A stretch of 64,000 nucleotides of DNA from Kiloniellaceae bacterium (lineage in GTDB: Bacteria; Pseudomonadota; Alphaproteobacteria; Kiloniellales; J153), in assembly GCA_021776135.1 (NCBI GenBank), contig JAJFGL010000066.1:1-64000 (forward strand). Direction: 5' to 3'. Positions 1-8,886 of the stretch are shown one piece after another. How positions within the stretch are numbered: the first letter of the stretch is position 1; every line of letters begins with the position of its first letter. A program made the translations under genes and the position numbers. The notes under the pieces were generated by a model. The model was not told the DNA's origin. It saw only the letters and a list, made by a program, of their open reading frames with translations, and did no database searches.

Positions 1-99
1 CAAATTGAATCCGATCTTTGTGATTGTGAACTCATGGATATCCCAGCGCAACTGGATGCAATGGGCTGCTCAGACGTAACCATAATTGGAGGCCTGTGA
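1..99 (+). CDS. 3' end of an unidentified gene (partial)
   Basis: The first reading frame is open from the window edge and stops with TGA at 97-99, giving 32 residues that end in DVTIIGGL. The start lies outside the window. No family is recognisable from so short a tail, and a chance open frame of this length is possible. It is listed because it is on the same strand as, and upstream of, the defence genes. Confidence 0.3.
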   Translation, partial: QIESDLCDCELMDIPAQLDAMGCSDVTIIGGL

Positions 100-402
100 G
101 AGTATCGACGGTCCTGGCCGTAACGGAAAGGGGTCCGCAGGCTCTAAAAGGAAGAAAAAAAGGAAAATTTGGCCACAGGCTAACCGGATTATACCGCGCG
201 AGGGGTCGTCACTGGATGACCGAGACGGCGACAGGCAGCTCCGGCGTCTCGCCGCGACATGACGCGGAGGCGGACGCCTAGAGCCCGATCCGGCCCCACC
301 GGGCGCGCCAGAATCCAGCCTTCCCAAACGTCTTCACCGTTTCGGCATTGGAAAAGTGCGAAAATGGTGTAAGACTGGTGGTTGTTTCAAGGAGTTACTA
401 AG
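100..402. other. Intergenic leader upstream of the defence operon
   Basis: I see no convincing gene in this stretch; short frames on both strands are low-complexity Arg/Ser/Pro translations of GC-rich DNA. It must hold the promoter for the plus-strand run starting at 403. A purine-rich tract (AGGAAGAAAAAAAGGAAAA) sits near 150-168, but no clear -35/-10 pair can be assigned by eye. Confidence 0.4.
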
Positions 403-645
403 GTGCCGCGATCCAAGTCCAAAAAGCACAGTGTACGTCTGTCTGTGACACTCGATGAGAGCGAATATGCGGAACTGACGCGTCTCGGAATCGAGCTGGA
501 CCTGTCGGCGGCGTGGATGATACGGCGCGCCGTATCTGAATTCGTAGTGCGGCATCGCGATGGAATCGCAGCCGATCTTCCGTTGCAGCGGCCCAAATCT
601 GAATCAGGGAGTGACAAGAAGGCGGGAGGATCTCGTGGCCCATGA
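403..645 (+). CDS. Ribbon-helix-helix (CopG/Arc-type) small protein
   Basis: This is an 80-residue basic protein. Its N-terminal part (KKHSVRLSVTLDESEYAELTRLG, then a helix LSAAWMIRRAVSEFV) has the beta-strand, helix, helix pattern of MetJ/Arc/CopG DNA-binding proteins. The GTG at 403 is chosen because AAGGAG lies 8 bases upstream; a TTG at 382 is in frame but has no ribosome site. The stop overlaps the first 11 bases of the helicase gene, so the two are probably translated together. Position and fold suggest an autoregulator of the downstream restriction genes (inference); an accessory DNA-binding subunit is the alternative. Confidence 0.6.
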   Translation: MPRSKSKKHSVRLSVTLDESEYAELTRLGIELDLSAAWMIRRAVSEFVVRHRDGIAADLPLQRPKSESGSDKKAGGSRGP

Positions 646-2809
646 TCAGGCAACAGCGCAGGAAGAGCCCATGACCGCGCCGGAAGAGCGAACTCTTCGA
701 TCGCTGGACGGGATCCGGCCCCTTTACATGCTGCCGGCCGATCCGTTCGCCGAAGAAGTCCTGATTCCGGGATTTCAGCAAGCGGGCAGGGTTGACTGCA
801 TGGTGGGCTTTTTCTCAAGCGAGGTTCTGGCCTCGCTTGCACCCGGTCTGGCAACTTACATTGCCGGTAGGAAGAACAGTTTTCGGCTCATAGTAAGCCC
901 CCTTTTGCGCGTCGAGGATCAAGCGGCCATCGAAGACGGCCTGAAGTCGGTGGCTGATGTTGCCGACAAGATTCTGGAAGAGCTAGTCGTGACCGAAGAC
1001 TTGCTTCAACGGCACACGTTGAAGTGTCTCTCATGGTTGCTGCGAGAGGGCCGCATCGAAATCAAGGTTGCCTTGATGAAAGATGCACTCTTTCATCCGA
1101 AAGTGTGGCTGTTCAAGGATGACGATGGTGTCATCGCTGCGCACGGGTCAAGCAACGTGACCTATGCCGGAATCAGGAAAAACATCGAACAGATTGCGAT
1201 GTCCAGATCATGGCAAGACCCGAACCAGCGGTACATCGCCGACAAGCTTTGTTACCAGTTTGGTCGGCTGTGGGAAAACAAGGAAGATAACTGCTTCGTC
1301 ATTTCGATGCCGGACGCGATCCGGCAACGCATACTCAGAAACTATAGTGCTGATACGCCTCCACGCGAAGACGAGCTGCGCGCTCTCTACGGCCGGGCAA
1401 CAGGGTTCTCGGAAAGACCGGAACCCTATGAAACGACCTCCCTGCCTGACGCGTCTTTCTCGATACCCGGTGAGCTGCGGTATGAAGATGGCCCCTTCGA
1501 GCACCAAGGCAAGGCCGTCGCCGCCTGGTGCGAGGCCGGGTATCGCGGCGTGCTCGAAATGGCGACCGGATCGGGGAAGACGATCACGTCAATGATCAGC
1601 GCATACCGGTTGTTTGAAGGGCACAAGCCGCTTCTGATCGTCGTCGCCGCACCCTATGTCCCGCTGATAGAGCAATGGTGCGAGGAAATAGCGCCGTTCG
1701 GGGTGAAGCCGGTAAATCTGACGACAGCGGGCAGCGCCACGAAACGCGCAAGCGAGCTCCAAAAGCTCAGACGGCGATTGCGTACTGGTCTTTCCGATGT
1801 CGAGGCGGTTGTGGTCAGTCACGACACATTGTGTACGCCGGAATTTCTCGATGCAATTCAGGTGTTCGGCTGCGCACGGCTTCTGATTGCGGACGAAGCA
1901 CACAATCTGGGCCGCCCGTCTTTCATCAACAACCCGCCTGAGTTCTTCGAACACCGCCTCGGACTGTCGGCGACGCCAATACGTCAATATGACGAGGAAG
2001 GAACGGAAGCCCTGTTCGGCTTTTTGGGACCTGTGGTCTTCCGGTTCACACTCGAAGAAGCGATAGGCCGCTGCCTTGTCGAATACGATTACTATGTTCA
2101 TCCCGTCTATCTGACAGAGGGCGAGATGGCTGAGTGGTTCGCTCTGACCGGCAAGATCAAACAGAACGCGTGGCGTGGTGAGGGCGGAAAGCCGGACGAC
2201 TTTTTGGCGAAGCTGTTGCGTGACCGGCGGGCGCTTCTGGAGACAGCGTCGGGCAAGGTCTCGATGCTGAGGACACTCCTTGATGAAGAAGACATCGGCA
2301 GCCTTCGGCACACACTTATCTACACTTCGGACAAGGGGCCGGAGCAGCTAGACGCCGTGAACCGGCTGTTGCGCGACAAGAACATTCTGTTTCACCAGCT
2401 TACAGCCGAAGAGACCACTAGCCGCGACCGGACAAAGCGGATCATCAGGTCTTTCCAGGAGAGCGAGATTCAGGTCCTGACCGCCAAGCGCGTGCTTGAT
2501 GAAGGGGTAAACATTCCGCAGATTTGCAAGGCATTCATCCTGGCGAGTACCACTGTCGAACGGCAGTGGGTACAGCGGCGAGGCCGCCTTCTGCGTACAT
2601 GCAGCGCCATCGGCAAGACGCATAGTGTCATTCACGACCTGCTGGCATTGCCGCCGGGAATGGATGAAGCGATGGACCCCGACGCGCGCGCATTGGTGCG
2701 CTCGGAGCTGCGCCGCGCACAGGAATTTGCAAGGTTGGCAAGAAATGCAGGTAGGCCCGACGGACCTTTGGCGATGATCGACAAGATGGTTGACGCCGCA
2801 TACCTGTAA
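635..2809 (+). CDS. PLD-domain SF2 helicase, phosphorothioate-linked restriction module
   Basis: A protein of about 724 residues. Residues about 30-200 form a phospholipase-D-like nuclease half-domain with FHPKVWLF (H154, K156) followed by HGSSN. The rest is a superfamily 2 helicase: Walker A MATGSGKT near 310, DEAH near 420, LSATP motif III, and the C-terminal motifs LDEGVNIP and QRRGRLLR near 646. The GTG at 635 is preferred over an upstream in-frame start because GGGAGGA precedes it. PLD-helicases of this shape occur in several defence islands. Placed beside a DndD-like ATPase and an SspBCD-like set, it probably acts in a second restriction module comparable to SspFGH (inference from gene content; letter assignment not possible here). 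Confidence 0.75.
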   Translation: MAHDQATAQEEPMTAPEERTLRSLDGIRPLYMLPADPFAEEVLIPGFQQAGRVDCMVGFFSSEVLASLAPGLATYIAGRKNSFRLIVSPLLRVEDQAAIEDGLKSVADVADKILEELVVTEDLLQRHTLKCLSWLLREGRIEIKVALMKDALFHPKVWLFKDDDGVIAAHGSSNVTYAGIRKNIEQIAMSRSWQDPNQRYIADKLCYQFGRLWENKEDNCFVISMPDAIRQRILRNYSADTPPREDELRALYGRATGFSERPEPYETTSLPDASFSIPGELRYEDGPFEHQGKAVAAWCEAGYRGVLEMATGSGKTITSMISAYRLFEGHKPLLIVVAAPYVPLIEQWCEEIAPFGVKPVNLTTAGSATKRASELQKLRRRLRTGLSDVEAVVVSHDTLCTPEFLDAIQVFGCARLLIADEAHNLGRPSFINNPPEFFEHRLGLSATPIRQYDEEGTEALFGFLGPVVFRFTLEEAIGRCLVEYDYYVHPVYLTEGEMAEWFALTGKIKQNAWRGEGGKPDDFLAKLLRDRRALLETASGKVSMLRTLLDEEDIGSLRHTLIYTSDKGPEQLDAVNRLLRDKNILFHQLTAEETTSRDRTKRIIRSFQESEIQVLTAKRVLDEGVNIPQICKAFILASTTVERQWVQRRGRLLRTCSAIGKTHSVIHDLLALPPGMDEAMDPDARALVRSELRRAQEFARLARNAGRPDGPLAMIDKMVDAAYL

Positions 2810-2826
2810 GGATTTGGAGAAGTGAA

Positions 2827-3072
2827 ATGCCGTTGAACGACAAAAAGATAATCTCGATCATCCTTGAGCAATGCGCCGGGATAGAAGAGCGATGCGACGG
2901 CTATAGGGAAGAGGTTGTCGAAGTAATATCCGAGATTCTTGAGTACGAAAGAGGCCATCGCGTCTCGGCGACGAATATCCAAAAAAAGATAAACGACAAA
3001 TGTAATACGGCTGCGAGGTTTTTGGCGGAACAACGTGGCCATGATGTGGACACGGGGGGACAGGAACCATGA
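2827..3072 (+). CDS. Small acidic protein between helicase and SMC ATPase
   Basis: An 81-residue, mostly helical, acidic protein of no recognised family. GGATTTGGAGAAGTGAAATG gives a good ribosome site (GGAG) for the ATG at 2827. Its stop region overlaps the start of the DndD-like gene by 4 bases (ATGA), so it is translationally coupled to it. Small linker subunits between a helicase and an SMC-like ATPase occur in other multi-component defence operons. A role as an adaptor is therefore reasonable but unproven. Confidence 0.6.
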   Translation: MPLNDKKIISIILEQCAGIEERCDGYREEVVEVISEILEYERGHRVSATNIQKKINDKCNTAARFLAEQRGHDVDTGGQEP

Positions 3073-5198
3073 AACTGCTCCGCGCAGAATTTGAAAATTT
3101 TAGACTGCTCCGCGATCTGGAGATTCGGTTTGCCAACGACCCGGAAAAGAAACTCACGGTTATCCGTGCGGCAAACGAATCAGGCAAGACGACAATTCTT
3201 CATGCGTTGCAGTGGGCGCTCTACGGAGAAGCCGCCCTTCCGGGCAAAGGTGAGGGTTTCCGCCTGCATCCCATCGACTGGAGTGCGAGCGACAGCAAGC
3301 GCGTTCCCGTCGTGGCCACGGTCGAGTTTGAGCTGACGACCTACAGGCGCGTTTCCGGCGACTTGCGCGAGACGCGACGGCGATACCGGCTCGTGCGTTC
3401 CGCTTTTGAAGAAGTGGACAGCACGGCGCGGCGGTCAGCCTCGACCGTCAAGCTGTTCGCATTGAATGAGACAGGTGCGACACCTATCGATGCCCCGGAA
3501 GCACTGATCAACGAGGAGCTGCCGCCCGAGTTGCGGGAGGTCTTTTTCACGGACGGCGACCGGGCGCTCAGCTTCATTGAAGCGGATATAGCTCAATCGA
3601 CGAAGCGGGAGCGCGTGCAACGCGCCATCCGATCTCTTCTTGGGCTCGGCGTCATAGACGACGCAATCAAACATGTACGCAAGTCAGCAGCCGAGGTGAA
3701 CAAGAAAGCGAAACAGGTCGGCAGCGGCAGCGAACTCAACGGGATCGCATCGCGCCTCGAAGCGATCGAAAACGATTCGTCCGAGTTGGAATCCGGTCTC
3801 GAAGACGCGAAACAGCAATTCGGGGCGTTCGATGAGAAGGTCGATGAGACCGACCGGAAAATCGCGGCCGCGCTCCAGAAAGGCGACAAGGAAACGCTAC
3901 AAAAAGACCTCGATCATGCGAAACGGGAAATCAAACAGCTTGATGACCAGCTCACATTGGCAAACAAGGAGCATTCCGCACTGTTTCGCGGACGAGCGGT
4001 CGCCACCGATCTGTTGGCCCCTGTACTTAGCCGTGCATACGAAAAACTCGAAGAGTTGCACGATCAAGGCAAGATTCCCAACACGACAATCCCGGTTCTT
4101 CAAGATCGGCTTTCGGCGGAAATCTGTATCTGTGGCGAGACCCTCGCGCCGAGCGATCCGGATGGGCACAAGCGCCGCGAGTATATTCAGAAGCTCATCG
4201 AAGACAGCGAACGAGTGGATGAAATCCAGGAGATCATAACGGGCCTCTATTACGGGGCAAAACCGTTGCAAGGCGGTGGTAGCGCTTGGCTCGAAGATTA
4301 CACAAAAGTCGTCGAGCGCCGGGACGGTATTAAAGACCTGCGTAACGAAGCCGGACGTAAGTTTCGCGCCCTGGAACTGCAACTGGATTCACTTCCGGAC
4401 ACCGATATACAGGGCCTGCGCGAAACGCGGCGTCAATACAAAGACCAGCGTGACCGTCGTTTATCGAAGCGTTCTACAATTGAAACGCAGCTCACCGGTC
4501 TCCGGCGCGAGCGTGACAAACTCGTGGTGGAGAGAGACCGTCTGCTGCGCGAGCAGAAGAAGGGCGCGCGCATTCTGGCCGAACTAGAAGTTACCCAGGA
4601 TGTCACCAGGGTTCTGCAAAGCGCATATGAGCGGATCACCAACGAGGAGCTGCACAAAGTCAGCGATTTGATGAACAGCATCTTCCTCGAAATGATCGGC
4701 GCGGACCCGGAACAGGGCGCGATCATCAGGCGCGCCGAGATCAGTCCGGAGTTCGACATTATCGTCTACGGTCCTAACGACAGGACGCTCAATCCGGATC
4801 GTGATCTGAACGGGGCTTCGCGGCGCGCTTTGACACTGGCCTTCATTCTTGCGCTTACAAAGGTAAGCGAGGTTGAAGCGCCCAACGTGATCGATACGCC
4901 GCTCGGGATGACGAGCGGTTACGTAAAACGCTCGATCCTCAGAACTGCAATCCGTGAAAGTACGCAGCTCATACTGTTCCTGACCCACGATGAAATTGCG
5001 GGCTGCGAAGAAATCATAGACGACGCGGCAGGCGTCGTCTTCACACTTACGAATCCAGCGCACTATCCGAAGATGCTTGTCAACAATCCGGGCGTTCCTG
5101 AACGCAAGGTACTTCGGTGCGAGTGTGATCACCGGAGCGAATGCCAACTGTGCCAGCGCCGCGCTGACGCGGATGTCCAGCTCGAAATGGCGTCATAG
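3069..5198 (+). CDS. DndD-like SMC/RecF-family ATPase
   Basis: This 709-residue protein starts with KLLRAEFENFRLLRDLEIRF and a Walker A (NESGKTT, about 36-42). A long coiled coil is interrupted near 353 by a CIC pair, as in a degenerate hinge. The ATPase closes with an ABC-signature-like LNGASRRALTLAF and a Walker B-like VIDTPLG. The layout matches DndD and related SMC-type ATPases of phosphorothioation systems, but the operon lacks the rest of a DndFGH set. The C-terminus carries four cysteines (C684, C686, C692, C695) that could bind a metal, a feature I do not recall in DndD. It likely couples ATP hydrolysis to DNA surveillance with the helicase (inference). Confidence 0.75.
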   Translation: MKLLRAEFENFRLLRDLEIRFANDPEKKLTVIRAANESGKTTILHALQWALYGEAALPGKGEGFRLHPIDWSASDSKRVPVVATVEFELTTYRRVSGDLRETRRRYRLVRSAFEEVDSTARRSASTVKLFALNETGATPIDAPEALINEELPPELREVFFTDGDRALSFIEADIAQSTKRERVQRAIRSLLGLGVIDDAIKHVRKSAAEVNKKAKQVGSGSELNGIASRLEAIENDSSELESGLEDAKQQFGAFDEKVDETDRKIAAALQKGDKETLQKDLDHAKREIKQLDDQLTLANKEHSALFRGRAVATDLLAPVLSRAYEKLEELHDQGKIPNTTIPVLQDRLSAEICICGETLAPSDPDGHKRREYIQKLIEDSERVDEIQEIITGLYYGAKPLQGGGSAWLEDYTKVVERRDGIKDLRNEAGRKFRALELQLDSLPDTDIQGLRETRRQYKDQRDRRLSKRSTIETQLTGLRRERDKLVVERDRLLREQKKGARILAELEVTQDVTRVLQSAYERITNEELHKVSDLMNSIFLEMIGADPEQGAIIRRAEISPEFDIIVYGPNDRTLNPDRDLNGASRRALTLAFILALTKVSEVEAPNVIDTPLGMTSGYVKRSILRTAIRESTQLILFLTHDEIAGCEEIIDDAAGVVFTLTNPAHYPKMLVNNPGVPERKVLRCECDHRSECQLCQRRADADVQLEMAS

Positions 5199-5207
5199 GA
5201 GGCGGAA

Positions 5208-5669
5208 ATGGCTGACAGATACTTTAACCCCTTTCAGGCAATCGATATCAACGTGCCGGTCGAGTTTCACGAGGCGTTCACGCGATATTCCCAGACTGGT
5301 GGCAATGCGATCATTGACCAAAGCCCGTTTCCGCGCATGGTCGATCTCTGGTTTTTGGCAGTGTGCGTAGCCGCGCGGCTCGATCTTGAGCCAGCCGACA
5401 CCAGCAAGTACGAGACGAAGAAGATTATCGACGGCTCAATCTTCGGCAGCGATCCGTGGCGTGTCCACACGCTGATGCTGATCGCAATCGGCAAGACAGG
5501 CGACGTTCAAATCGTATCGGAGCCGCGAAAAATGATGGCGCTCGCCAGCGGTCTCGCCGTAGCCGGGCTGCCGAAAGTCATCGAAATGTTGAAGGACGGT
5601 GATGCGGAGCCGATCTGGAATCTGTCGGATGCCGTTGACACTCTTTTGCGCAAAGAAAAGGCTGCGTAA
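5208..5669 (+). CDS. 153-residue protein of the restriction run, unknown family
   Basis: The gene begins 9 bases after the DndD-like gene, with AGGAGGCGGAA before ATG. The product is mixed alpha/beta and not recognised. The central RMVDLWFLAVCVAARL segment is helical and loosely recalls the DNA-binding helix of DndE-like proteins, but similarity is too weak to call. Its position between the DndD-like ATPase and the SspE-like nuclease says it belongs to the defence run, perhaps as a DNA- or phosphorothioate-binding subunit. Confidence 0.55.
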   Translation: MADRYFNPFQAIDINVPVEFHEAFTRYSQTGGNAIIDQSPFPRMVDLWFLAVCVAARLDLEPADTSKYETKKIIDGSIFGSDPWRVHTLMLIAIGKTGDVQIVSEPRKMMALASGLAVAGLPKVIEMLKDGDAEPIWNLSDAVDTLLRKEKAA

Positions 5670-5699
5670 GCGCAGAAAACTCAACGGAGGAAGCAGAAC

Positions 5700-8039
5700 A
5701 TGGCCGCTGAAATAGACAAGATATTCACCGCAACTGCTAAGAGTACATGGCATTTTCTCATTGAGAATGGTCAAGGCTGTTATATTCCTGCCTACCAGCG
5801 CCCGTATGCCTGGGACAACGAAAATATCTCTCGCCTCTTTGAGGATGTATTGCACGGAATTCGGCAGATTACGCAGCGCCCCGACACGATCAGCTTTCTC
5901 GGTACGATCATCGCTATTCATGACACAAAGTACCGAACCGTCGATCCCATTTACCATTCCGAAGTCGCACCGCGTGTGATGACAATCATAGACGGTCAAC
6001 AACGCATCTGCACCGCTGTCATGTCGAACATGGCGTTGCACGACTATATCAGACGGACAGTATCCAAGTTCAAAGGGAAAACAGAACCGCATCTGTTTTG
6101 GATCAGCGAGGAATGCACTCAATTGCTTGCCGATCTCAGAAATACTTACATGATTGACCGCGCTTCGGGTGATGGGAACTACAGGTATTACCCACGGGTT
6201 ATTCGTGCCTATTCGGACGCATGGTCTAGAAGGCAGGGGCAGGCACAATACGAAAGTCCGGCGGCAAAGTTGATTTGGGAATACATCGACTTTACTGAAT
6301 CGGGAAAAACCACTCAGTTCAAATTCAATCCCACAGATAATGGAGGCAATCTAATAGATCGCCACAAGATGATTTACGATGCCTTTCGCTTCATTCAAAT
6401 TGAGGTACGACGCATCTGTCAGTCCAATCCAGATCGGTATGACTTTCCGGACCTCATAACAGCTACCCAAGAGCCCGATTTTTCAGAAGGGATATGGGGC
6501 TTTCCGCTACCCGAAGAAGTCAAGAAGTATGTTGCAGAAGAAAGTGGGGATACTCACTATGATCGTTTTTCCCACCTTCTTCGATTGATAATTTTCGCCC
6601 GTTATCTGAATCATCGTGTAGCGATAACAGTAGTAACCGCCGGGAACGAGGATGATGCATTCGACATGTTCGAGGCGCTCAACACGACCGGTGAACCGCT
6701 GACAGCCTTCGAAACATTCAAGCCTAAGGTCATTGATTTAGAAACCCTTCCGAAATATGAGCACTCGCCTAGCTATAAATGGATTACACAAATCGAAGGA
6801 TACTTAGATCGATATCGAAAAGCCGATGACAAGCAGCGGGCGACTTCGGAAATGCTGGTTCCGTTCGCCCTCGCGGAGACCGGCTGGAAGCTGCAAAAGA
6901 AGCTAAACGACCAGAGGCGTTATCTACGTGACGAATTCGATAAATTATCGAAGCTCGGCGATGTGGAGAAGAACCGCGCTTTTGTACGTTCAATTGCTGG
7001 AGTTGCGTCTTTTATGAGGCATGGATGGGATGTCGAACGGGGCGTGAGTCCGAGTTTTACACCGCTCAAGATCGATGATGAAGAAGCGCTAGTGGGATTT
7101 GAGGCTCTGAGAGGACTCAAACACTCGATTACGATTGCTCCGCTCTCACGGTTTCATCAACATGCTTTAGATGCTGAGAAAGATGCGGACCGAAAGCAGC
7201 GGACAGAGGAGTTTATTGCGGCAATCAAGGCCACGGTGACGTTTTCTCTCTTGTGGCGGGGTGCAAAGGGGGGGACTGAAAATATAGACTCGCACTATCG
7301 GGATATAATGCGCGCCGAGGTCAATATCGGAGGCGAAACCATTCCACCATTGGCACGGCGGCCAAATGGGAAAACAGGTGCGCTGTCACTTGCAAACTAT
7401 AAAAAGGCCTTGCGGTTGGTCCTGGAACACAAGGGAGACGTTCGGACCAAAGACGAATGGGTGAAACTCGTATCCCGGTTGGGTGTTTACCAGCACTCTA
7501 GCGTGCTGGCGAGATTCTTGCTCTTTTGCGCATCGGATGATGCTATTCCGGATGCGTCCGAAAAGGGCCTCATCGAGCGAGGCAGGGCGGGTCGTGCTCC
7601 TATGCTAAAGTTGGGTCAATGGAACAATGATGCGTATTTTACGGTCGAGCATATAGCGCCGCAATCTCAGAGCGCTGGTTGGGAACAGGATATCTTTAAT
7701 GAACCCCAGACTGTTCACACGTTGGGCAATCTGATTCTATTGCCGAGCGAGGAAAACAATATCGTTGGTGACAAGAGTTGGAAGCATAAGCGCCTGATGT
7801 ACAGCCTGTTGGCTGCCGATACACAGCCGGAGTTTGACAGTATCCAAGCAAAGCTTGGCGCAGAGGGGTTGACGTTAAGCAAGACGGCGGCTGAAGTGAT
7901 GGGTAACGCTAAGTATCTTGGTATTTGTAAAAGTGTGGCGGTCTTTGATAAACCTTGGTCTCTCGACATCATTCAAAAACGTACACAACGTTTCGCCGAG
8001 CTTGCGTGGGATCGGTTAGCGCCATGGCTGTTTTCGTAA
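5700..8039 (+). CDS. sspE: SspE-like DUF262/DUF1524 (GmrSD-type) nuclease
   Basis: A 779-residue protein with GCYIPAYQRPYAWD near the N-terminus and the DUF262 nucleotide-binding motif DGQQR at about 98-102. The C-terminus has an HNH-type DUF1524 nuclease: VEHIAPQ near 650, then LGNLILLPSEENN and a conserved Lys/His patch. This is the architecture of SspE and GmrSD. SspE senses phosphorothioates through DUF262 and nicks DNA through the HNH domain. GGAGGAAGCAGAAC precedes the ATG. The gene ends 7 bases from the convergent sspD-like gene. Base composition looks more AT-rich than the preceding genes, which hints that it was added separately. Confidence 0.85.
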   Translation: MAAEIDKIFTATAKSTWHFLIENGQGCYIPAYQRPYAWDNENISRLFEDVLHGIRQITQRPDTISFLGTIIAIHDTKYRTVDPIYHSEVAPRVMTIIDGQQRICTAVMSNMALHDYIRRTVSKFKGKTEPHLFWISEECTQLLADLRNTYMIDRASGDGNYRYYPRVIRAYSDAWSRRQGQAQYESPAAKLIWEYIDFTESGKTTQFKFNPTDNGGNLIDRHKMIYDAFRFIQIEVRRICQSNPDRYDFPDLITATQEPDFSEGIWGFPLPEEVKKYVAEESGDTHYDRFSHLLRLIIFARYLNHRVAITVVTAGNEDDAFDMFEALNTTGEPLTAFETFKPKVIDLETLPKYEHSPSYKWITQIEGYLDRYRKADDKQRATSEMLVPFALAETGWKLQKKLNDQRRYLRDEFDKLSKLGDVEKNRAFVRSIAGVASFMRHGWDVERGVSPSFTPLKIDDEEALVGFEALRGLKHSITIAPLSRFHQHALDAEKDADRKQRTEEFIAAIKATVTFSLLWRGAKGGTENIDSHYRDIMRAEVNIGGETIPPLARRPNGKTGALSLANYKKALRLVLEHKGDVRTKDEWVKLVSRLGVYQHSSVLARFLLFCASDDAIPDASEKGLIERGRAGRAPMLKLGQWNNDAYFTVEHIAPQSQSAGWEQDIFNEPQTVHTLGNLILLPSEENNIVGDKSWKHKRLMYSLLAADTQPEFDSIQAKLGAEGLTLSKTAAEVMGNAKYLGICKSVAVFDKPWSLDIIQKRTQRFAELAWDRLAPWLFS

Positions 8040-8046
8040 CACTGGT

Positions 8047-8886
8047 TTACTTGTGGCAGGCAAGGCAGACTTTCGCCTGACCATAGAGATCGTCGATATC
8101 CAGCGGTTCGCTGTCCGGCCTTAGCGGGTTGGGCTGCACCTTCGACCGCATCCGGGCGAGCCGCTGTTCGTGGTCCTGCCTGATCTGCTCAATGCGTTCC
8201 GGCTGCTCCATTTCATCTAATGACTCGCCCTGACTCCAAGTGAACGGAGAGCCGTGCTCAACGGCGTTCTTCTCATAGGCCTTGGCTTCCTCAAAGGCTT
8301 CGGGATGTTCCTCTTTCAGCCGCACCCATTCGATCTTTTGCTGGAAAAAACAGAACGTGCAGCCGCTGCGCGTTCGCCAGGAATAGTATCTGGGTAAGCC
8401 GAGCCCGGCGCCATCGAGTGTCTCCAGGACGCCGGCTTTGTCGATCCCCGCTTCCTTGAACGGCAGTTTTACGATGAGCTTATCGTGTTTTGACGAGTAC
8501 CCTTCCCGGTATTCTTCATCGCTGCGGATCGCGACATAGCTGTAGACCGTCATGCCATCATCGAGCATCGGCCGAAGCCAGCGCTCGAACGGCCGCAATT
8601 TAAGCTGCCGCGTGCACCAGCGAGTTTGCGCCGATGGCAGAAAATCGTTGTACTGCTTGAGCCAGAAATCAAAATCCCGGTCGGGGTTCAGCCGTAATAT
8701 TGGCTGACCGAGAAAGCCTTCCAGACGCCCGAGATACTCGTAGACTTCAGGCAGTTCCTTGCCGGTGTCCGTAAAGAAGTACTCTATGCTCAGCTCGGGG
8801 TAGTGCTGCCGCATGTAAACGGCGAGCGCTGCGCTGTCGCGCCCGCCGGAAAGGCCCAGGACATGTTTCACTGATCCAGTCGTCAA
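8047..8886 (-). CDS. sspD: SspD/DndC-like PAPS-reductase-family protein
   Basis: A 279-residue PP-loop protein with LGLSGGRDSAAL (SGG at 13-15, D17) and the PAPS-reductase signature RWCTRQLKLRPFE. Cysteine pairs CTFC and, at the very C-terminus, CLAC could hold an iron-sulphur cluster as described for DndC. The family activates the DNA backbone with ATP for sulphur insertion in phosphorothioation. It overlaps the upstream ATPase gene by 4 bases (ATGA). Its company (DUF4007 protein, large ATPase, cysteine desulfurase) makes SspD a better label than DndC. Confidence 0.85.
   Translation of the reverse strand: MTTGSVKHVLGLSGGRDSAALAVYMRQHYPELSIEYFFTDTGKELPEVYEYLGRLEGFLGQPILRLNPDRDFDFWLKQYNDFLPSAQTRWCTRQLKLRPFERWLRPMLDDGMTVYSYVAIRSDEEYREGYSSKHDKLIVKLPFKEAGIDKAGVLETLDGAGLGLPRYYSWRTRSGCTFCFFQQKIEWVRLKEEHPEAFEEAKAYEKNAVEHGSPFTWSQGESLDEMEQPERIEQIRQDHEQRLARMRSKVQPNPLRPDSEPLDIDDLYGQAKVCLACHK

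Noticed and set aside
1589-2311. 240-codon minus-strand frame inside the helicase gene
   Set aside because: It is the complement of a well-supported helicase with all motifs; no ribosome site and no domain.
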